DNA from: Plasmopara viticola
Lineage: Eukaryota > Oomycota > Peronosporomycetes > Peronosporales > Peronosporaceae
Assembly (NCBI GenBank): GCA_001695595.3
Contig: MBPM02000012.1
Span: forward strand, 744,001-808,000
DNA: 64,000 nucleotides
Direction: 5' to 3'
The notes beneath the pieces are model-generated. The model was given only the letters and a program-made list of their open reading frames with translations. It ran no database searches and was not told the DNA's origin. This document shows, in pieces, positions 47,029 to 57,779 of this stretch (the first letter of the stretch is position 1; every line of letters begins with the position of its first letter). The translations under genes were made by a program, and so were the position numbers.

Positions 47029-50000
47029 ATGGCGTCTCTCGTGACTCGCAATGGCATTGACGTGTCCGCTCTGGACGAGCGCACGTACAAAAGTATCACA
47101 TTAAGCAATTCGCTGCAGGTATTGGTAATCTCGGATCCCAAGACGGAGAAATCCGCGGCCGCCATGGACGTGCACGTGGGTCACCAGAGCGATCCGGACG
47201 AAGTGCCGGGACTGGCCCACTTTTTGGAACACATGCTTTTTCTCGGCACGGCCAAATATCCCGACGAAAAGAGCTACAAGCAGTTTTTGAGCTCCCATAG
47301 TGGCCGAAGCAATGCGTCGACGTCCCCAATGCACACGAATTTCTACTTTGACGTGCTGAGTGATCACTTGTACGCGGCCCTCGATCGGTTTGCCCAATTC
47401 TTCATTGCCCCGTTATTCACGCCTGAGGCCGCACAGCGAGAGATGAATGCCGTGAACTCGGAGAACGCCAAGAACTTGCAAAATGACCACCGCCGATTGT
47501 ACCAATTGCAAAAAGCGCTTTCGAATCCGGCCCATCCGTACCACAAATTTGGTACTGGCAATTTGGAAACGTTGGGTACAAGACCGCTTGAAAACGGAGT
47601 GGACGTTCGAGCAGCGTTGTTGGACTTTTATGCCACGTATTACTCGGCGAGTATCATGAAGCTTGTAATCTGTGGCAAGGAGACGGTGGCCACGCTGGAA
47701 AGATGGGCCCAAGAGTTGTTTGCTGGTATCAAAAATACGGGCCGAAGCTTTCCTACTTTTGGGGATGCGGTACCATTTGATGAGGCGCGCCTTGCTCAAG
47801 TGGTACACGTGACCCCCGTCAAAGATTTGCATGTCATTAATCTAGCGTGGCCGCTGCCGTCGCTGTACTACGACTATTTGACCAAACCCACGCAAATGCT
47901 GTCGCATTTAATGGGTCACGAAGGGCCCGGCTCGATTCTAAGCTACTTGAAGGCTCAAAAATGGGCAAATGGGCTCTCGGCTGGCCTCTTTAGTGACAAC
48001 GAAGACTGGGCACTCTTTGCTGTCAAAGTGGACGTGACGGACGCTGGCATTGAACACGTTGATCACGTCGTGGAAGCAGTGTTTCAGTACATTGCGCTTC
48101 TGCGACGTGAGACAACATTGGCGCCCTGGCTTTTCCAAGAGACGCAAGACTTGGCGCTGCAGAGGTTTTGTTTCAAAAGCAAAGAGACGCCCATCCACTA
48201 CACGAGCCAATTAGCCACTGGCATGCACCGATATCCACCCAAGTACCTTTTGTCCGGTGATTACCTTCTATACGAATACGATGAGAAGAAGGTCCAGACC
48301 GTCTTGCATCGCTTGACTCCTTACCGCCTGCTTCTGACCGTCGTCAGCAAGACCTTTGCCGGCAAGACGCACAGTGTCGAACAGTGGTACCAAACACCGT
48401 ATTCAGCGGCTCCACTCGCTCTTGAGTTGCTCCAACGCTGGACGGCGCCGCCGGCGCACCCCGCCTTCAAGTTGCCGCACCCGAACGCATTCCTTTGCAC
48501 CGACTTTTCGATCGTGACCCCCCCTCGCCCATCTCACAAGAGTGACCGAGCGTCGATTACGTCGCCAATGTTATTGCAACAAGAAGAGTATTGTCGGCTC
48601 TGGTACCAACCGGACGTGGCGTTCCGGCAACCCAAGATGCTCTTGCATTTCCGCATCTACGCGCCCTCCGTCTCGACGACTCTGTTCCAATCGGTGCTCA
48701 CGACACTCTTTGTCCGGTACTTGAAAGACACGCTCACGGAAGTCGCGTACGATGCCGAACTTGCGGGCATGGAGTACGACTTGGGCGTCACCGCCCGTGC
48801 CGTCGAGCTGCACGTGGGGGGCTATTCGCACAAAGTGCCGACGTTACTAAGCACCGTCCTGCACCAACTCATGGCCATGACTGCGGAAGGGTACGTTTAC
48901 GACCCCGCCGTGTTTGCGCGAGTCAAGGACCGGACGGCGCGCCTGTACGAGAACTTTTTCCAAGAAGAACCGTACCAACACGCCGTGTACGTCGGGAGCC
49001 AGCTGTTGGAACTCTCGAGATGGAGCGTCGACGACAAGCTGCGTGCGCTGCAGCACATTGGCTTGCCAGCGTTCACGGCGCATAGCCAACGACTCTTTCC
49101 CCAAGTCTTCCTCGAAGCGTTCATGTATGGCAATCTACGCGAGTGCACTGCCCGTGCGTTGATGGAGCAAGTGTGCCACGCCTTTGGCTTTGATAACAAG
49201 GCACCGGGCCGTTGCCCCCTCTTTGCGAGTCAACGCACCAAGCCCCGGATGGTGCAACTAAGTGACGCGTGCGAATACCGGCATTATCGGCGCAACTGGC
49301 ACGCGGCCAACTTGAATTCGGCCCTGTGTACCCTGTACCAGATTTATCATGAGACTGACCGCGCCACTTGCCTCGCGCTTTGTGCGCGACTGGAACTCTT
49401 TGCCCACCTCTTGAAAGCCCCGTGTTTTCACCAGCTCCGGACGCAAGAACAGCTCGGGTACCTCGTGTTCTCGGGCCTTGTGCGGACGCACGGGGTCCAC
49501 TACCTGCGCATTCTCGTGCAATCGGATGTCGCGTCGCCGCTGTTGCTCGACCAGCGCATTGAATCGTTTGTCGACCACTTTCGCGCGCACTTGACGGCCA
49601 TGCCCTTGGCGACGTGGCAGCAACACGTGCATGCCGTGGTCCAAGCATTGAAAGAACAGCCCAAGCATGAAATGGAGGACGCGTCGCGCGTGTGGCGCGA
49701 GATTGCGGACGAAACGTACGTGTTTGATCGACGCCAGCGCGTAGCGAGCGTCGTGTCGACCTTGCGGCCCCGCGACCTCGTGGCGTTCTATGACGAGTTT
49801 CTTGCCGTGGACGCCACGCGACGGCGGAAACTTTGTATTGGACTCTACGGTGCCAAGCACTTCTTGTCGGAATGGAAGCGTGATCCACGCACAGACGCGG
49901 CGACGCCCCTGGCCACGGGCTTGACGGCCGCCATGTTGTTGCAGCAGCAAGTGGCGCCGGCAAAGACGAGACGCGTTGACGGGATTGACAATGTCACGGC

Positions 50001-50052
50001 GTTTAAGCAACAGATGCCACTCTTCCCCGAGTGTCCGAGGGCGTGCCTGTAG
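47029..50052 (+). CDS. Insulin-degrading-enzyme-like M16A zinc metallopeptidase
   Basis: A single-exon gene of 1007 aa, close to human IDE (1019 aa). M16A enzymes enclose short peptides in a chamber made of two halves and cut them. The inverted zinc motif HFLEH is at residues 64-68: H64 and H68 bind zinc and E67 is the catalytic base. The third ligand is E145 in NAVNSENAKNL, at the same 77-residue spacing from the second His as in human IDE. Flanking motifs SDPDEVPGLAHFLEHMLF, GTAKYPDE, and SNASTSPMHTNFYFDV are family hallmarks. Four M16 units are expected. The C-terminal half has TQEQLGYLVFSG, the usual substrate-binding motif. The first in-frame ATG is 47029; upstream TTG at 46975 is not a likely start. 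No signal peptide is visible, so a cytosolic location is likely. GC content and G/C-ending codons are visibly higher here than in neighbouring spacers. Confidence 0.93.
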   Translation: MASLVTRNGIDVSALDERTYKSITLSNSLQVLVISDPKTEKSAAAMDVHVGHQSDPDEVPGLAHFLEHMLFLGTAKYPDEKSYKQFLSSHSGRSNASTSPMHTNFYFDVLSDHLYAALDRFAQFFIAPLFTPEAAQREMNAVNSENAKNLQNDHRRLYQLQKALSNPAHPYHKFGTGNLETLGTRPLENGVDVRAALLDFYATYYSASIMKLVICGKETVATLERWAQELFAGIKNTGRSFPTFGDAVPFDEARLAQVVHVTPVKDLHVINLAWPLPSLYYDYLTKPTQMLSHLMGHEGPGSILSYLKAQKWANGLSAGLFSDNEDWALFAVKVDVTDAGIEHVDHVVEAVFQYIALLRRETTLAPWLFQETQDLALQRFCFKSKETPIHYTSQLATGMHRYPPKYLLSGDYLLYEYDEKKVQTVLHRLTPYRLLLTVVSKTFAGKTHSVEQWYQTPYSAAPLALELLQRWTAPPAHPAFKLPHPNAFLCTDFSIVTPPRPSHKSDRASITSPMLLQQEEYCRLWYQPDVAFRQPKMLLHFRIYAPSVSTTLFQSVLTTLFVRYLKDTLTEVAYDAELAGMEYDLGVTARAVELHVGGYSHKVPTLLSTVLHQLMAMTAEGYVYDPAVFARVKDRTARLYENFFQEEPYQHAVYVGSQLLELSRWSVDDKLRALQHIGLPAFTAHSQRLFPQVFLEAFMYGNLRECTARALMEQVCHAFGFDNKAPGRCPLFASQRTKPRMVQLSDACEYRHYRRNWHAANLNSALCTLYQIYHETDRATCLALCARLELFAHLLKAPCFHQLRTQEQLGYLVFSGLVRTHGVHYLRILVQSDVASPLLLDQRIESFVDHFRAHLTAMPLATWQQHVHAVVQALKEQPKHEMEDASRVWREIADETYVFDRRQRVASVVSTLRPRDLVAFYDEFLAVDATRRRKLCIGLYGAKHFLSEWKRDPRTDAATPLATGLTAAMLLQQQVAPAKTRRVDGIDNVTAFKQQMPLFPECPRACL

Positions 50053-50216
50053 ATGAGTCGGCATCGTGTCTATTGATGGGCCTTTGATCCTGCATTATTT
50101 TTACAAATTAATAGAGATAGGGTTGGAGGGGATGGAGAAGCGTGTATTATTTCTCCTAGGGTATCTGTTTTTCCAAACCCCATGCGACCTTCACGACGAG
50201 ATCCTATTTTTTGCAG

Positions 50217-52143
50217 ATGGAATCCTCCAAGGACTCTATCCGACGTCACGGTGAGAGGGTCACGAGCTCCACGAGCTCGCCTCGCCTCCACTTTCCTCGT
50301 CACGCGTCCGTGTCTGCACCCGCGTCCCCCTCCATGCTTGCACCTACCCAACCGACGCTCTTGCCACCTCGGACGACGGCGCATCCGCCGTCCGACTATG
50401 GTACGTCCTCGACTGTACCTAGTACGGTCAAGCTGTTGAGTGAATTGGAGCGATCGTGGGCAATGTTTTCGGCGTCCTGGCGCGTTGTGGATCTCTTTGC
50501 CGGTCTTCAGATCTGGCAAGAGCAGGTTGACGAGACGGAAAAAGGTGCCGAGCCGCTGAACAGCGTTTTGCTGTCGACTGCGTCCGCCGGTCTCGTGACA
50601 TTTCTCGCCGGACACATTGGTGGCAGTGGCTTTGTCGTGTCGTTGCTACTTACGCTGCTTGTAGTGACCGCTGCGCTCTGGACATTTTCCAATGCGCGGG
50701 CTCAGAGCGCCATACCCTGCTATAAGACATTACAGGTCGTGGACGGATCCCCGTCCGAGGTTTTCTTGTACTTGATCGGTATTCAGAATTATGCTATTTG
50801 GGACGCCTCGGTCGAGAGAGCTGAGGTGGTGCACACGATTGATGACCACTCGGATATTATCCACCTTGTCTATCGCCCAGTGTGGATCTGGCCCGTGTAA
50901 GTGGGTTTTATTCCGTATCATGGGCTTCAGTCTAACGGGTTGTGTTTTTCCATTCCATAGATGGTTAGCACCCCGGGATGTGTGTCTATTGCGATATTGG
51001 CGACGTGCAGAAGATGGGTCCTATGTCATTTGTATGCAAAGTGCATTGCATCCCGAGTGTCCACCCATGTACGGCCTCGTGCGTGCAACGTGCAAAGGTG
51101 GTGGCTTTATCATTTCACCCAGTGTCACTCAAGTCGAGGAATTGACGTCCATGGTGACAAATGTGGTACACTTAGACCCACGAGGGTGGGAAGGCAACTT
51201 GTTGCAACGCTTCAACATGATGCACTTGTACGTCCGACCTCAAGTACTAGCCGTCACGGGGCTACGGGACGTCATGGAAGCTCGGAAATACGTGTGTCCC
51301 AACGTGTCGGAAGAGTTTGCCGCGGCCCTTGCATCGACGACCGAAGAGCAGTACAACAGTGCAAAGACACAGGCAGACCGAGCGGGTGGGACCCACCATG
51401 ATCCCGAAGCACCCCTGTCACTGCTGGAAGAATTTCCAAGCAACGTGCCTCGAACAATGTGGGCCGAACCCGACGGTGCAGCCATGATGGTGCGAGGCCC
51501 GGATTACTTGACGGACCGACGAAAGATCCCGTCGCAAGCGCCCTTTTTTCGTCTTGTTGGTGTCGACCTGTTTGAATCGTCGGAAGCCATTGAGCACATT
51601 GCAGCCCGTCCCGACAATGCCGTTCAACAAGAGCTTGGGCGTCATGAAGCAAGAGGGACCGACATGCCATTTACGTTTGTCGTCAATTTTGTGGTACCCG
51701 GTACCCCCCGTATCAATCTGGTCTTGTACTACCAGGTCCCCCACCCGTCCGTCTTGACGGATGGGTCCCCGTCCTCTGAACTCATGGCGGACTTTTTGGA
51801 TGGATCCGACGAGTTTCGGAACGAGCGGTTCAAGCTGATTCCTTGCATTGTCGAAGGGAGTTTTATCGTGCGTCAAGCGGTGGGATCGACGCCGGCGTTG
51901 ATTGGGAAAAAGTTGCGGCAACCGTATTACCGCGGCAAGCAGTACTTTGAGCTCGACGTCGATGTGGGCTCATCAGCAGTAGCGAATCGGGTGGTTGGGC
52001 TTGTGTCGGGGTACACGAAAAAGCTCGTGATTGACATGGGGTTTGTATTGGAAGGCCAGAACTCGGAAGAATTGCCGGAAAGGCTCTTTGGTACCTGTCG
52101 TCTGGTGCATATTGACTTGGGTGTCGCCACGAAACTCACCTGA
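50217..52143 (+). CDS. EDR2-like protein: membrane segments, START, DUF1336
   Basis: Two exons, 50217-50896 and 50961-52143, are joined by a 64-nt GT..AG intron and give 620 aa. The first 75 residues are polar and Ser/Pro-rich. Two closely spaced hydrophobic segments follow at about 115-160 (STASAGLVTFLAGHI and SLLLTLLVVTAALWTF). A START-like lipid-binding domain spans about 165-370 (YAIWDASVERAEVV, then after the join WLAPRDVCLLRYWRR). The C-terminal DUF1336/EDR2_C domain is at about 385-615, with WAEPDGAAMMVRGPDYLTDR, KIPSQAPFFRLVGVDL and VNFVVPGTPRINLVLYY. Plant EDR2 has a PH domain in front of START and limits salicylate-dependent cell death; no PH domain is visible here and a membrane anchor takes that place. 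A role in lipid transfer or sensing is inferred. The ATG directly follows TTTTTTGCAG, which looks like a splice acceptor, so an upstream non-coding or coding exon is possible. It lies 164 bp behind the metallopeptidase gene, same strand. Confidence 0.85.
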
Positions 52144-52831
52144 ATCGTAGGCTTTGAAAGCAAATTATAGACAATTAGAAGGAGAATTTACACGATTCCT
52201 TAGCGGATTACAATACATTGAAAATTATGCTGCAATTGTATTGTGCGGTTGAACGATAAAGGTGCAAATCAGCCATCAGGTCTTTTGCTTTAAACTGCAT
52301 CTTATCAAGCAGCTTTGTCTGATCCACGTGCTTGAGCGACTGATGTGCGCCTCTTTAATCGATTTGGATTCTTTCACATAGCTCAAGACTTCAAATCACC
52401 ACCATTATTGTACTTGACGTGTTAAAGGTAAAATTTCACAATAATTATTAAAGTGAAAGGGTCGATCATATCACTACTTCACATACGCTTATACATACAC
52501 TTAACGTGCATCTCGTACTGACAGTGGTACCCCGTGTGTGTGCACATTTGTACGGATGTGATTTGATATATCTCAAAATTCGATATCAATAAGAAACATC
52601 TTTTTCTGTCGGCATGCTGCAACACGCGATCTCATTTATTTTACTATAACTCATCCCCGATATTGTGCCGCTCAACTTCATTGATAATTCGCGATCTTGC
52701 TCAAGCGCTGTGATTTTGACGAGCGTCAAGTTATAAGCTAGTATGCTCGTAGAGCACTCATGTATGTGGGCTCGACGTACTAATGATTGGTGTTCAATGT
52801 GAGGTTTTAGAAACTAGAAGCATAAAAGAAG

Positions 52832-52897
52832 GCCGTCCGGTAATCGAAGTCGGAGCATCTCTTTGGCAACGAGATACTTTACCACTAAACTAACGGC
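52832..52897 (-). tRNA. Degenerate tRNA-Gly (GCC), probably a pseudogene
   Basis: Read on the - strand, the sequence starts GCCGTTAGTTTAGTGGTAAA, which fits a tRNA-Gly acceptor strand plus box A (TAGTTTAGTGG). The anticodon arm is TCTC-G-TTGCCAA-A-GAGA, a 7-nt loop with anticodon GCC and one G-A mismatch next to the loop. The T arm reads CCGAC-TTCGATT-ACCGG, with two mismatches where CCGGG/CCCGG is usual. The 3' strand GGACGGC pairs with most of the 5' acceptor strand, but the total is about 66 nt against about 71 expected. The resemblance is clear, while the losses in the T arm and length suggest a dead copy or a tRNA-derived SINE head. Confidence 0.55.
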
Positions 52898-53589
52898 GAG
52901 AAATGCACGGCTGACATGAGTATGTAAAATTTGCGTGAGTGCCGCTCTTCAGTTGCAACAGCAAAAACGAGGAAGGCGTTTTGCATATTCGGGTCTGCAA
53001 ACTGCAATGCAGGGCCACTCGACAAAATCTTGGGCATTGTTTTTCATTGCCACTGGCAAAAGTTTACGAAAGCCCTACTTGAAAACGTGTCTCTTGCTCA
53101 ATGCAGTCACTTAAGGAAAAGCCATACAAGGAATAGGCATTATAGCGCCAGTAGCTTATGAAAATTCATTGTCACAAGTGTTGCCGCCAGCTGACGCTTT
53201 AAAAAGCATTTTCAATCGCACGGCGAGTTTGCCTTCGATAAATGCACTATTTAACGTCTTTCGTAAGGTTGATTGACCGACATTTTTATTCAGGTACTCG
53301 CGTGCCATATCGGCACGAAATTTTGGCTGAATAAAAATTTGCTTAATCTGCTCGACGTAGGGGCTACCAAATGACTGGAATTTGTTGCTTGTTTAATATT
53401 CAGTACTCGGTTCACGGCGGACGGTCAATCATCGTGTAAATTCTTTTAAAAACACGGCAACTATTCATCTCTCCGTTCCCTTGTAATGTGAGCGACAGAA
53501 ACTAAGCGAGGATTCGTAGTCTTGCTCTATGATTGTCTCAAGACGGCCATGAATTGACGACAAGGCGCATCGAACATACGCGCACTCGG

Positions 53590-53940
53590 TCAATTTCTTT
53601 GTATAAAACGCAAAAAACGTTTCTTACGAAAGAGCGGACAGGTAAAAATGTGCCAAAGTGGGCAGACACTGCCAGGCTTCGACTAATCGAGTAAGGGAGC
53701 GAGCAGAGCAAATAGCGAGCGTTAAGAATCGTCGCGAAGCGTTACGATGTCGGGAAATTATACCAACTGGCAAAAGTCAAATGGAATTGATGCGGTGGTG
53801 AGACTTATACTGACAAAGTTTACGATGAAGTCGGCCGGGAAGAAGTAAAGCGTGGGATACTGTCGCTCCCTACTGGTTAGGTCAGTATAAGACCGATTTG
53901 TTTTTTTACAAGTTTGGGTAAAAAGTAGCCAGCCCCTTGA
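53590..53940. repeat. Possible LTR or other repeat remnant
   Basis: This stretch is richer in G+C than its surroundings and carries strings such as GTGGGATACTGTCGCTCCCT. Its look suggests retrotransposon LTR sequence, but I could not find a partner copy, a target-site duplication or a primer-binding site in the window. Strand and limits are unknown. Confidence 0.22.
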
Positions 53941-54061
53941 CAATAAAAAGCAAAATTGAAGGCAGCTTGTTCTGATATAAATTATTTGGGGTAAAATAGC
54001 TTTTGTGGAATGAGCTGGCGTAATAGATTTACTTGGATAAGCTCGACCGAGTCAAAAATAC

Positions 54062-54099
54062 TGTGAAGGTCTTAACTGCTAGGGGTTTAGACCTTCACA
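54062..54099. repeat. 11-bp perfect inverted repeat (hairpin)
   Basis: TGTGAAGGTCT at 54062-54072 is matched by its reverse complement AGACCTTCACA at 54089-54099 with a 16-nt loop. It lies in spacer between the two possible LTR patches. No function is assigned. Confidence 0.7.
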
Positions 54100-54944
54100 C
54101 TCTTTGTGACTGGGGTGCCACTTGCTAAAAGACTATCTGCTCAATTAATACTATGTTGTGTTATTTTTTTCTGATAAAATTTGTAAATAATTTGCAACCA
54201 AACTTGGTTGAAGCCTACGCCGGTGAGCGAAGTCTAAGCGTAAACTTTGAGAAATTTACAACACAAAGTTTGCGAGAGCTTTTAAGTAAGCCTCGCAACG
54301 CAAAAGGTACCTTGATATACGGCATACTGTGGCGCTGTCCTTATCTAGAAAATTAGGCCCCGTATTTTCTAACATCTTCTCAATCAGAATGCATTATGCC
54401 TGAGGTACCAGGTAATGGAGGTATTATTCCCGGAAAGAGGTGTGTAATCCTCGGTGGTTAGGAATACAAAAAGTGCAGCCCGCGAGTAAGAGCCGAAAGG
54501 CGACGGACTCGGTGGGGCAAGTTCAAAGCCAAAGCTCGAGGCGCTCGGAGGCGAAGACTGACGGAGGGTGGAAGTGGACAACGTACAGACCGCTGGCACA
54601 AAAATAGCTTTTTCTTGTGTGCTTACGCCAAAGAAGAATTGCAATAGAACATGGTTTTTTTAGAAATGCGATTTCCAAAAGGGCGCAACATTCGAAAACA
54701 TCAGGATATGTGGTAACTTAATTTTTAGACTGCATTGTACTCTAAATTCTATCTGAGAGCCACCAAATAAATATTTTATCATAGCAGAGGGGTAAGATTG
54801 AGCTCTATTAGGCAATCTTACTCGATTAATAAGGCGGTTGAGCGATTCGGCATAATATAGTATAATGTGGTCCTCTCTGAAACTATAATAGAGTAGATGG
54901 CAGTGCAATTTGTTACAAAAAACATTATAAAGGAAACTCAGCTC

Positions 54945-56054
54945 TCAGCGTGCTGGCGGAATAGGCGTCCCAGCAAAGCGCGATAGCAACTGCAAAGCAT
55001 TTGCATTCGGTGTGTGCCAATCATCGCACAGCAACCCATCCGTGTCACCTCCATTCGGGTTAACGCACCAGTAAATAATGCCACTAATGCCAATGAGCTC
55101 TACGTACTCTGCAAACCGTGTTTGCCAGCTCCAATCTTTCGAGTTATTAAATTGACCACCCCACTCGCCAATCACCAGCGGCACCTGCGACTGTTTTTTG
55201 AGAAACCCAAAGTGAGCATCCCATACGCGAAGCATATTATTCGGGTAATCCTTGGTGTGAAAATACGGTTGATACGCCACTGCAGGTCCATATGTATGTG
55301 GACTATACACAAGACGATTGTCCACACATAGCTTCACCATATCTTGACCAGCTGCTTGGAGATTCTCTCCCCAAAAGCAAGGGATGTCGTGTCCTACATC
55401 GCACTGCGTCGTCTGTACCCCTTCCACAAAGATCAACCAGCGAGAGCACACTGTCAGCACCTTGTTAGCTAACCTCGTAGCAGCGAGTCTCCAGTCTGTC
55501 TTGATATCTCCCGAGCCCCACGTCGCCTCTCCGTGTGGCTCGTTGTTTAGATCAGCTCCAATCACGTTCCACTGGTCCGAATACCTTACGGCCAGCAATG
55601 TCCACATCTGTTCAACCACAATTTGTGTGCAATCCTGTCCATCGTCGTACCATAATGGAGAGATTGCGCCACCCGGCTGCATGACGTGAGCGTCTAGCAG
55701 CACCAGCAAATCGTGACGCTCAAACTCACGCACGACGTAGTCCAGCACATCCAAGTAGTGTACTTCCCGCCCTTCGAAAGCTTCAAGCAACTTGGTCTCA
55801 TTTCCCATCTTGTAGCGATCTACTATGCGGTTGTCCGCCACGGCAGCCACTGCTAACGGTACGCGGACGAGATTAAAGCCGTTTGCGCGCAGCAATTGCG
55901 CCACTGTCGCTAGCGTCGTCGAATGAGGGCCACCCCACAGCCCGTGGGGCACGCAAATATCGCTTTCCATACCGAAATAACTTGCACCTTTGAAGAAGAA
56001 GGGCTTACCATTAAGCCATACATCGCCGCGAGTAGCTTCGAAGCACAGCGACAT
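54945..56054 (-). CDS. GH5 glycoside hydrolase (cellulase family)
   Basis: A 369-aa enzyme with the glycoside hydrolase family 5 (beta/alpha)8 barrel, which hydrolyses beta-linked glucans such as cellulose. From the ATG at 56054, the acid/base Glu is E172 in ADLNNEPHG and the nucleophile is E297 in VIGEWGG. Other family landmarks are GKPFFFKGASYFGMES near the N-terminus, NGFNLVRVPLA (strand 2), VLLDAHV, YSPHTYGP and IIYWCVNP. Catalysis should be intact. The frame is open up to 56114 without another ATG, adding 20 odd residues only with a GTG start. I see no signal peptide, although plant-attacking oomycete GH5 enzymes are usually secreted. Only 168 bp separate this start from the divergent DBP5 gene, leaving little room for a missing signal exon. 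Either the 5' end is incomplete or misread, or the enzyme acts inside the cell. Confidence 0.85.
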   Translation of the reverse strand: MSLCFEATRGDVWLNGKPFFFKGASYFGMESDICVPHGLWGGPHSTTLATVAQLLRANGFNLVRVPLAVAAVADNRIVDRYKMGNETKLLEAFEGREVHYLDVLDYVVREFERHDLLVLLDAHVMQPGGAISPLWYDDGQDCTQIVVEQMWTLLAVRYSDQWNVIGADLNNEPHGEATWGSGDIKTDWRLAATRLANKVLTVCSRWLIFVEGVQTTQCDVGHDIPCFWGENLQAAGQDMVKLCVDNRLVYSPHTYGPAVAYQPYFHTKDYPNNMLRVWDAHFGFLKKQSQVPLVIGEWGGQFNNSKDWSWQTRFAEYVELIGISGIIYWCVNPNGGDTDGLLCDDWHTPNANALQLLSRFAGTPIPPAR

Positions 56055-56222
56055 ACCGGTATGTAAACTTACATCAAAGTTCCCTCTTTTTTGGAATTTG
56101 GACAAATACTGCACCTTATGACTTCTTAAGTATTTTGGGTCAAAAGTAAGATTTTCTGTCTTATAATAAAATATTCACGAAACCATATCTTCAGAATATT
56201 GCTGGTAGTCAACCTCCTCAAC
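56055..56222. promoter_or_regulatory. Divergent promoter region, GH5 / DBP5
   Basis: About 168 bp lie between the GH5 start (- strand) and the DBP5 start (+ strand), so both promoters must share it, unless an upstream GH5 exon overlaps. No specific element is claimed. Confidence 0.4.
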
Positions 56223-57738
56223 ATGAGCGAGACAGACGCTACTGCCAAGGCGGTGGAGGAAGTCATGCTGCCTGATGCCAGAGTGGAGACCTCTGAAGAG
56301 GCCGTAGAGGAGGTCACGCAATCACTAGAGGAGATTCTCGCGCTGGGCCATGGACTTGACGACGAGGACTACAAAGCCGAGCTCGAGGTTTTGCAGAACG
56401 ACCCCAACTCGAACCTTTACTCGGCTGTCACGTTCGAAGAGCTTGCTCTGTGCGTACTTTATCATGCTTTCCGTATATCGATTATGTCTTCTAATGAATT
56501 CTCTACCTTATAGCCCAGAGCAGCTTCTTAAGGGCGTGTACAATATGAAGTTCGCCAAGCCGTCAAAGATTCAGTCAGTAGCGCTCCCACTCATTCTCGC
56601 CAAGTAAGTGCAAACGACCATCGTATGAATCGAAAATAGTAGTTTAATATACTATTCTGTTGGTGTTGTGTACGATAGTCCTCCAGAGAATCTTATTGGT
56701 CAGGCACAGAGTGGGAGTGGCAAGACGGCTACCTTTGCGCTCGGGATGTTGTACCGCGTGGACGTGAACCTCAAGGCCCCCCAGGCTCTTTGTTTGGGTC
56801 CCACGCGTGAGCTAGTGCGACAAATTATGGCTGTTGTCAAGGCCATGGGGAAATTTATTGGTGTTGACACGTTCTTGGCCATTCCTGGCAACGATCTGGC
56901 GCGTGGTGAGAGCTTAAAGGCACAGGTTGTCGTCGGAACGCCGGGCAAAGTCGAAAGCATGATTAAGAAGAAACAGCTTGACACGCGTGATGTCAAGATC
57001 TTTGTGCTTGATGAAGCGGACGTGATGGTCGCGGAGGACGGGATGCGTGAACGCTCCGTGGCGATCAAGCGTCTCCTCAAGAACCGTGCATGCCAGTATT
57101 TGCTCTTCTCGGCCACGTACGCTGACGACGTGCGCGACTTTGCCCAAAAGATGGTGTCCGATCATAACATTATTACAGTGAAGAAGGATAAGCTCACGCT
57201 GGATGGGATTAAACAGTTTTGGATTGACTGCAAGTCCCGTGAAAACAAGTTTGAGGTGCTATCGGACATTTTTGCCATCTTGTGCATTGGCAAGTGTGTC
57301 ATTTTTGTCCAGCAGCGAGAGACGGCGAAAGAATTGACGCATCGGATGCGGGACAAGGGACATTCTGTTGGCATCTTGCACGGTGCTGACATGGCGAAGG
57401 AAGTGCGGGACCAGGTTATTGACGAGTTTCGTGCCGGCACGACGAACGTCCTCATCACGACGAACGTACTTGCTCGTGGCATTGATGTAGCAGGCGTCTC
57501 TCTGGTCGTAAACTTTGACATTCCGCTTACCCGTGACCAGCGTCCAGATCCAGAGACGTATTTGCACCGGATCGGTCGAACTGGTCGGTTTGGCCGCAAA
57601 GGGTGCGCAATCAATTTCGTCCATGACAACAAGAGCAAGCAGGATCTTGCTGAGATTGAAGAGTACTATGCGCGTCCTATCATCCAGGCCCCTGCAGATG
57701 ACATTGAGGAACTCGAAAAGTTATTGGCGTGGGAATAA
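56223..57738 (+). CDS. DBP5: DBP5/DDX19-type DEAD-box RNA helicase
   Basis: Three exons, 56223-56449, 56514-56603 and 56679-57738, with GT..AG introns of 64 and 75 nt, give 458 aa (yeast Dbp5 is 482). DBP5 strips export factors from mRNA at the cytoplasmic face of the nuclear pore and also acts in translation termination. The N-terminal extension is acidic. Exon 2 holds the Q motif, FAKPSKIQSVALPLIL (Q96), and joins to PPENLIGQAQSGSGKT, the motif I region with K121, exactly as in DDX19. Then come PTRELVRQ, TPGK, DEAD (217-220), SAT in LLFSATYADDV, TTNVLARGID and HRIGRTGRFGRKG. All helicase motifs are intact. The exon 1/2 join puts ELAL next to PEQLLKGVYNMKF, matching the family. It ends 41 bp from the end of the convergent WDR12 gene, so the two 3' UTRs very likely overlap. 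Confidence 0.92.
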
Positions 57739-57779
57739 AGCAACGAATTCGAGCATAGGAAACGAAACGAATCTCTTGT

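Larger units (their letters stand above)
52144..54944. other. Spacer with degenerate tRNA and possible LTR pieces
   Basis: No protein gene is supported. It holds a tRNA-Gly-like sequence (52832-52897, - strand), a less AT-rich patch at about 53590-53940 and another at about 54400-54600 that could be LTR remnants, and an 11-bp inverted repeat (54062-54099). Open frames within are short and unrecognised. Confidence 0.5.

Noticed and set aside
49121..50064. Two long - strand frames (268-280 codons) inside the metallopeptidase gene
   Set aside because: They are shadows caused by GC-rich codon use of the + strand M16 gene; composition is Arg-rich and no domain is seen.
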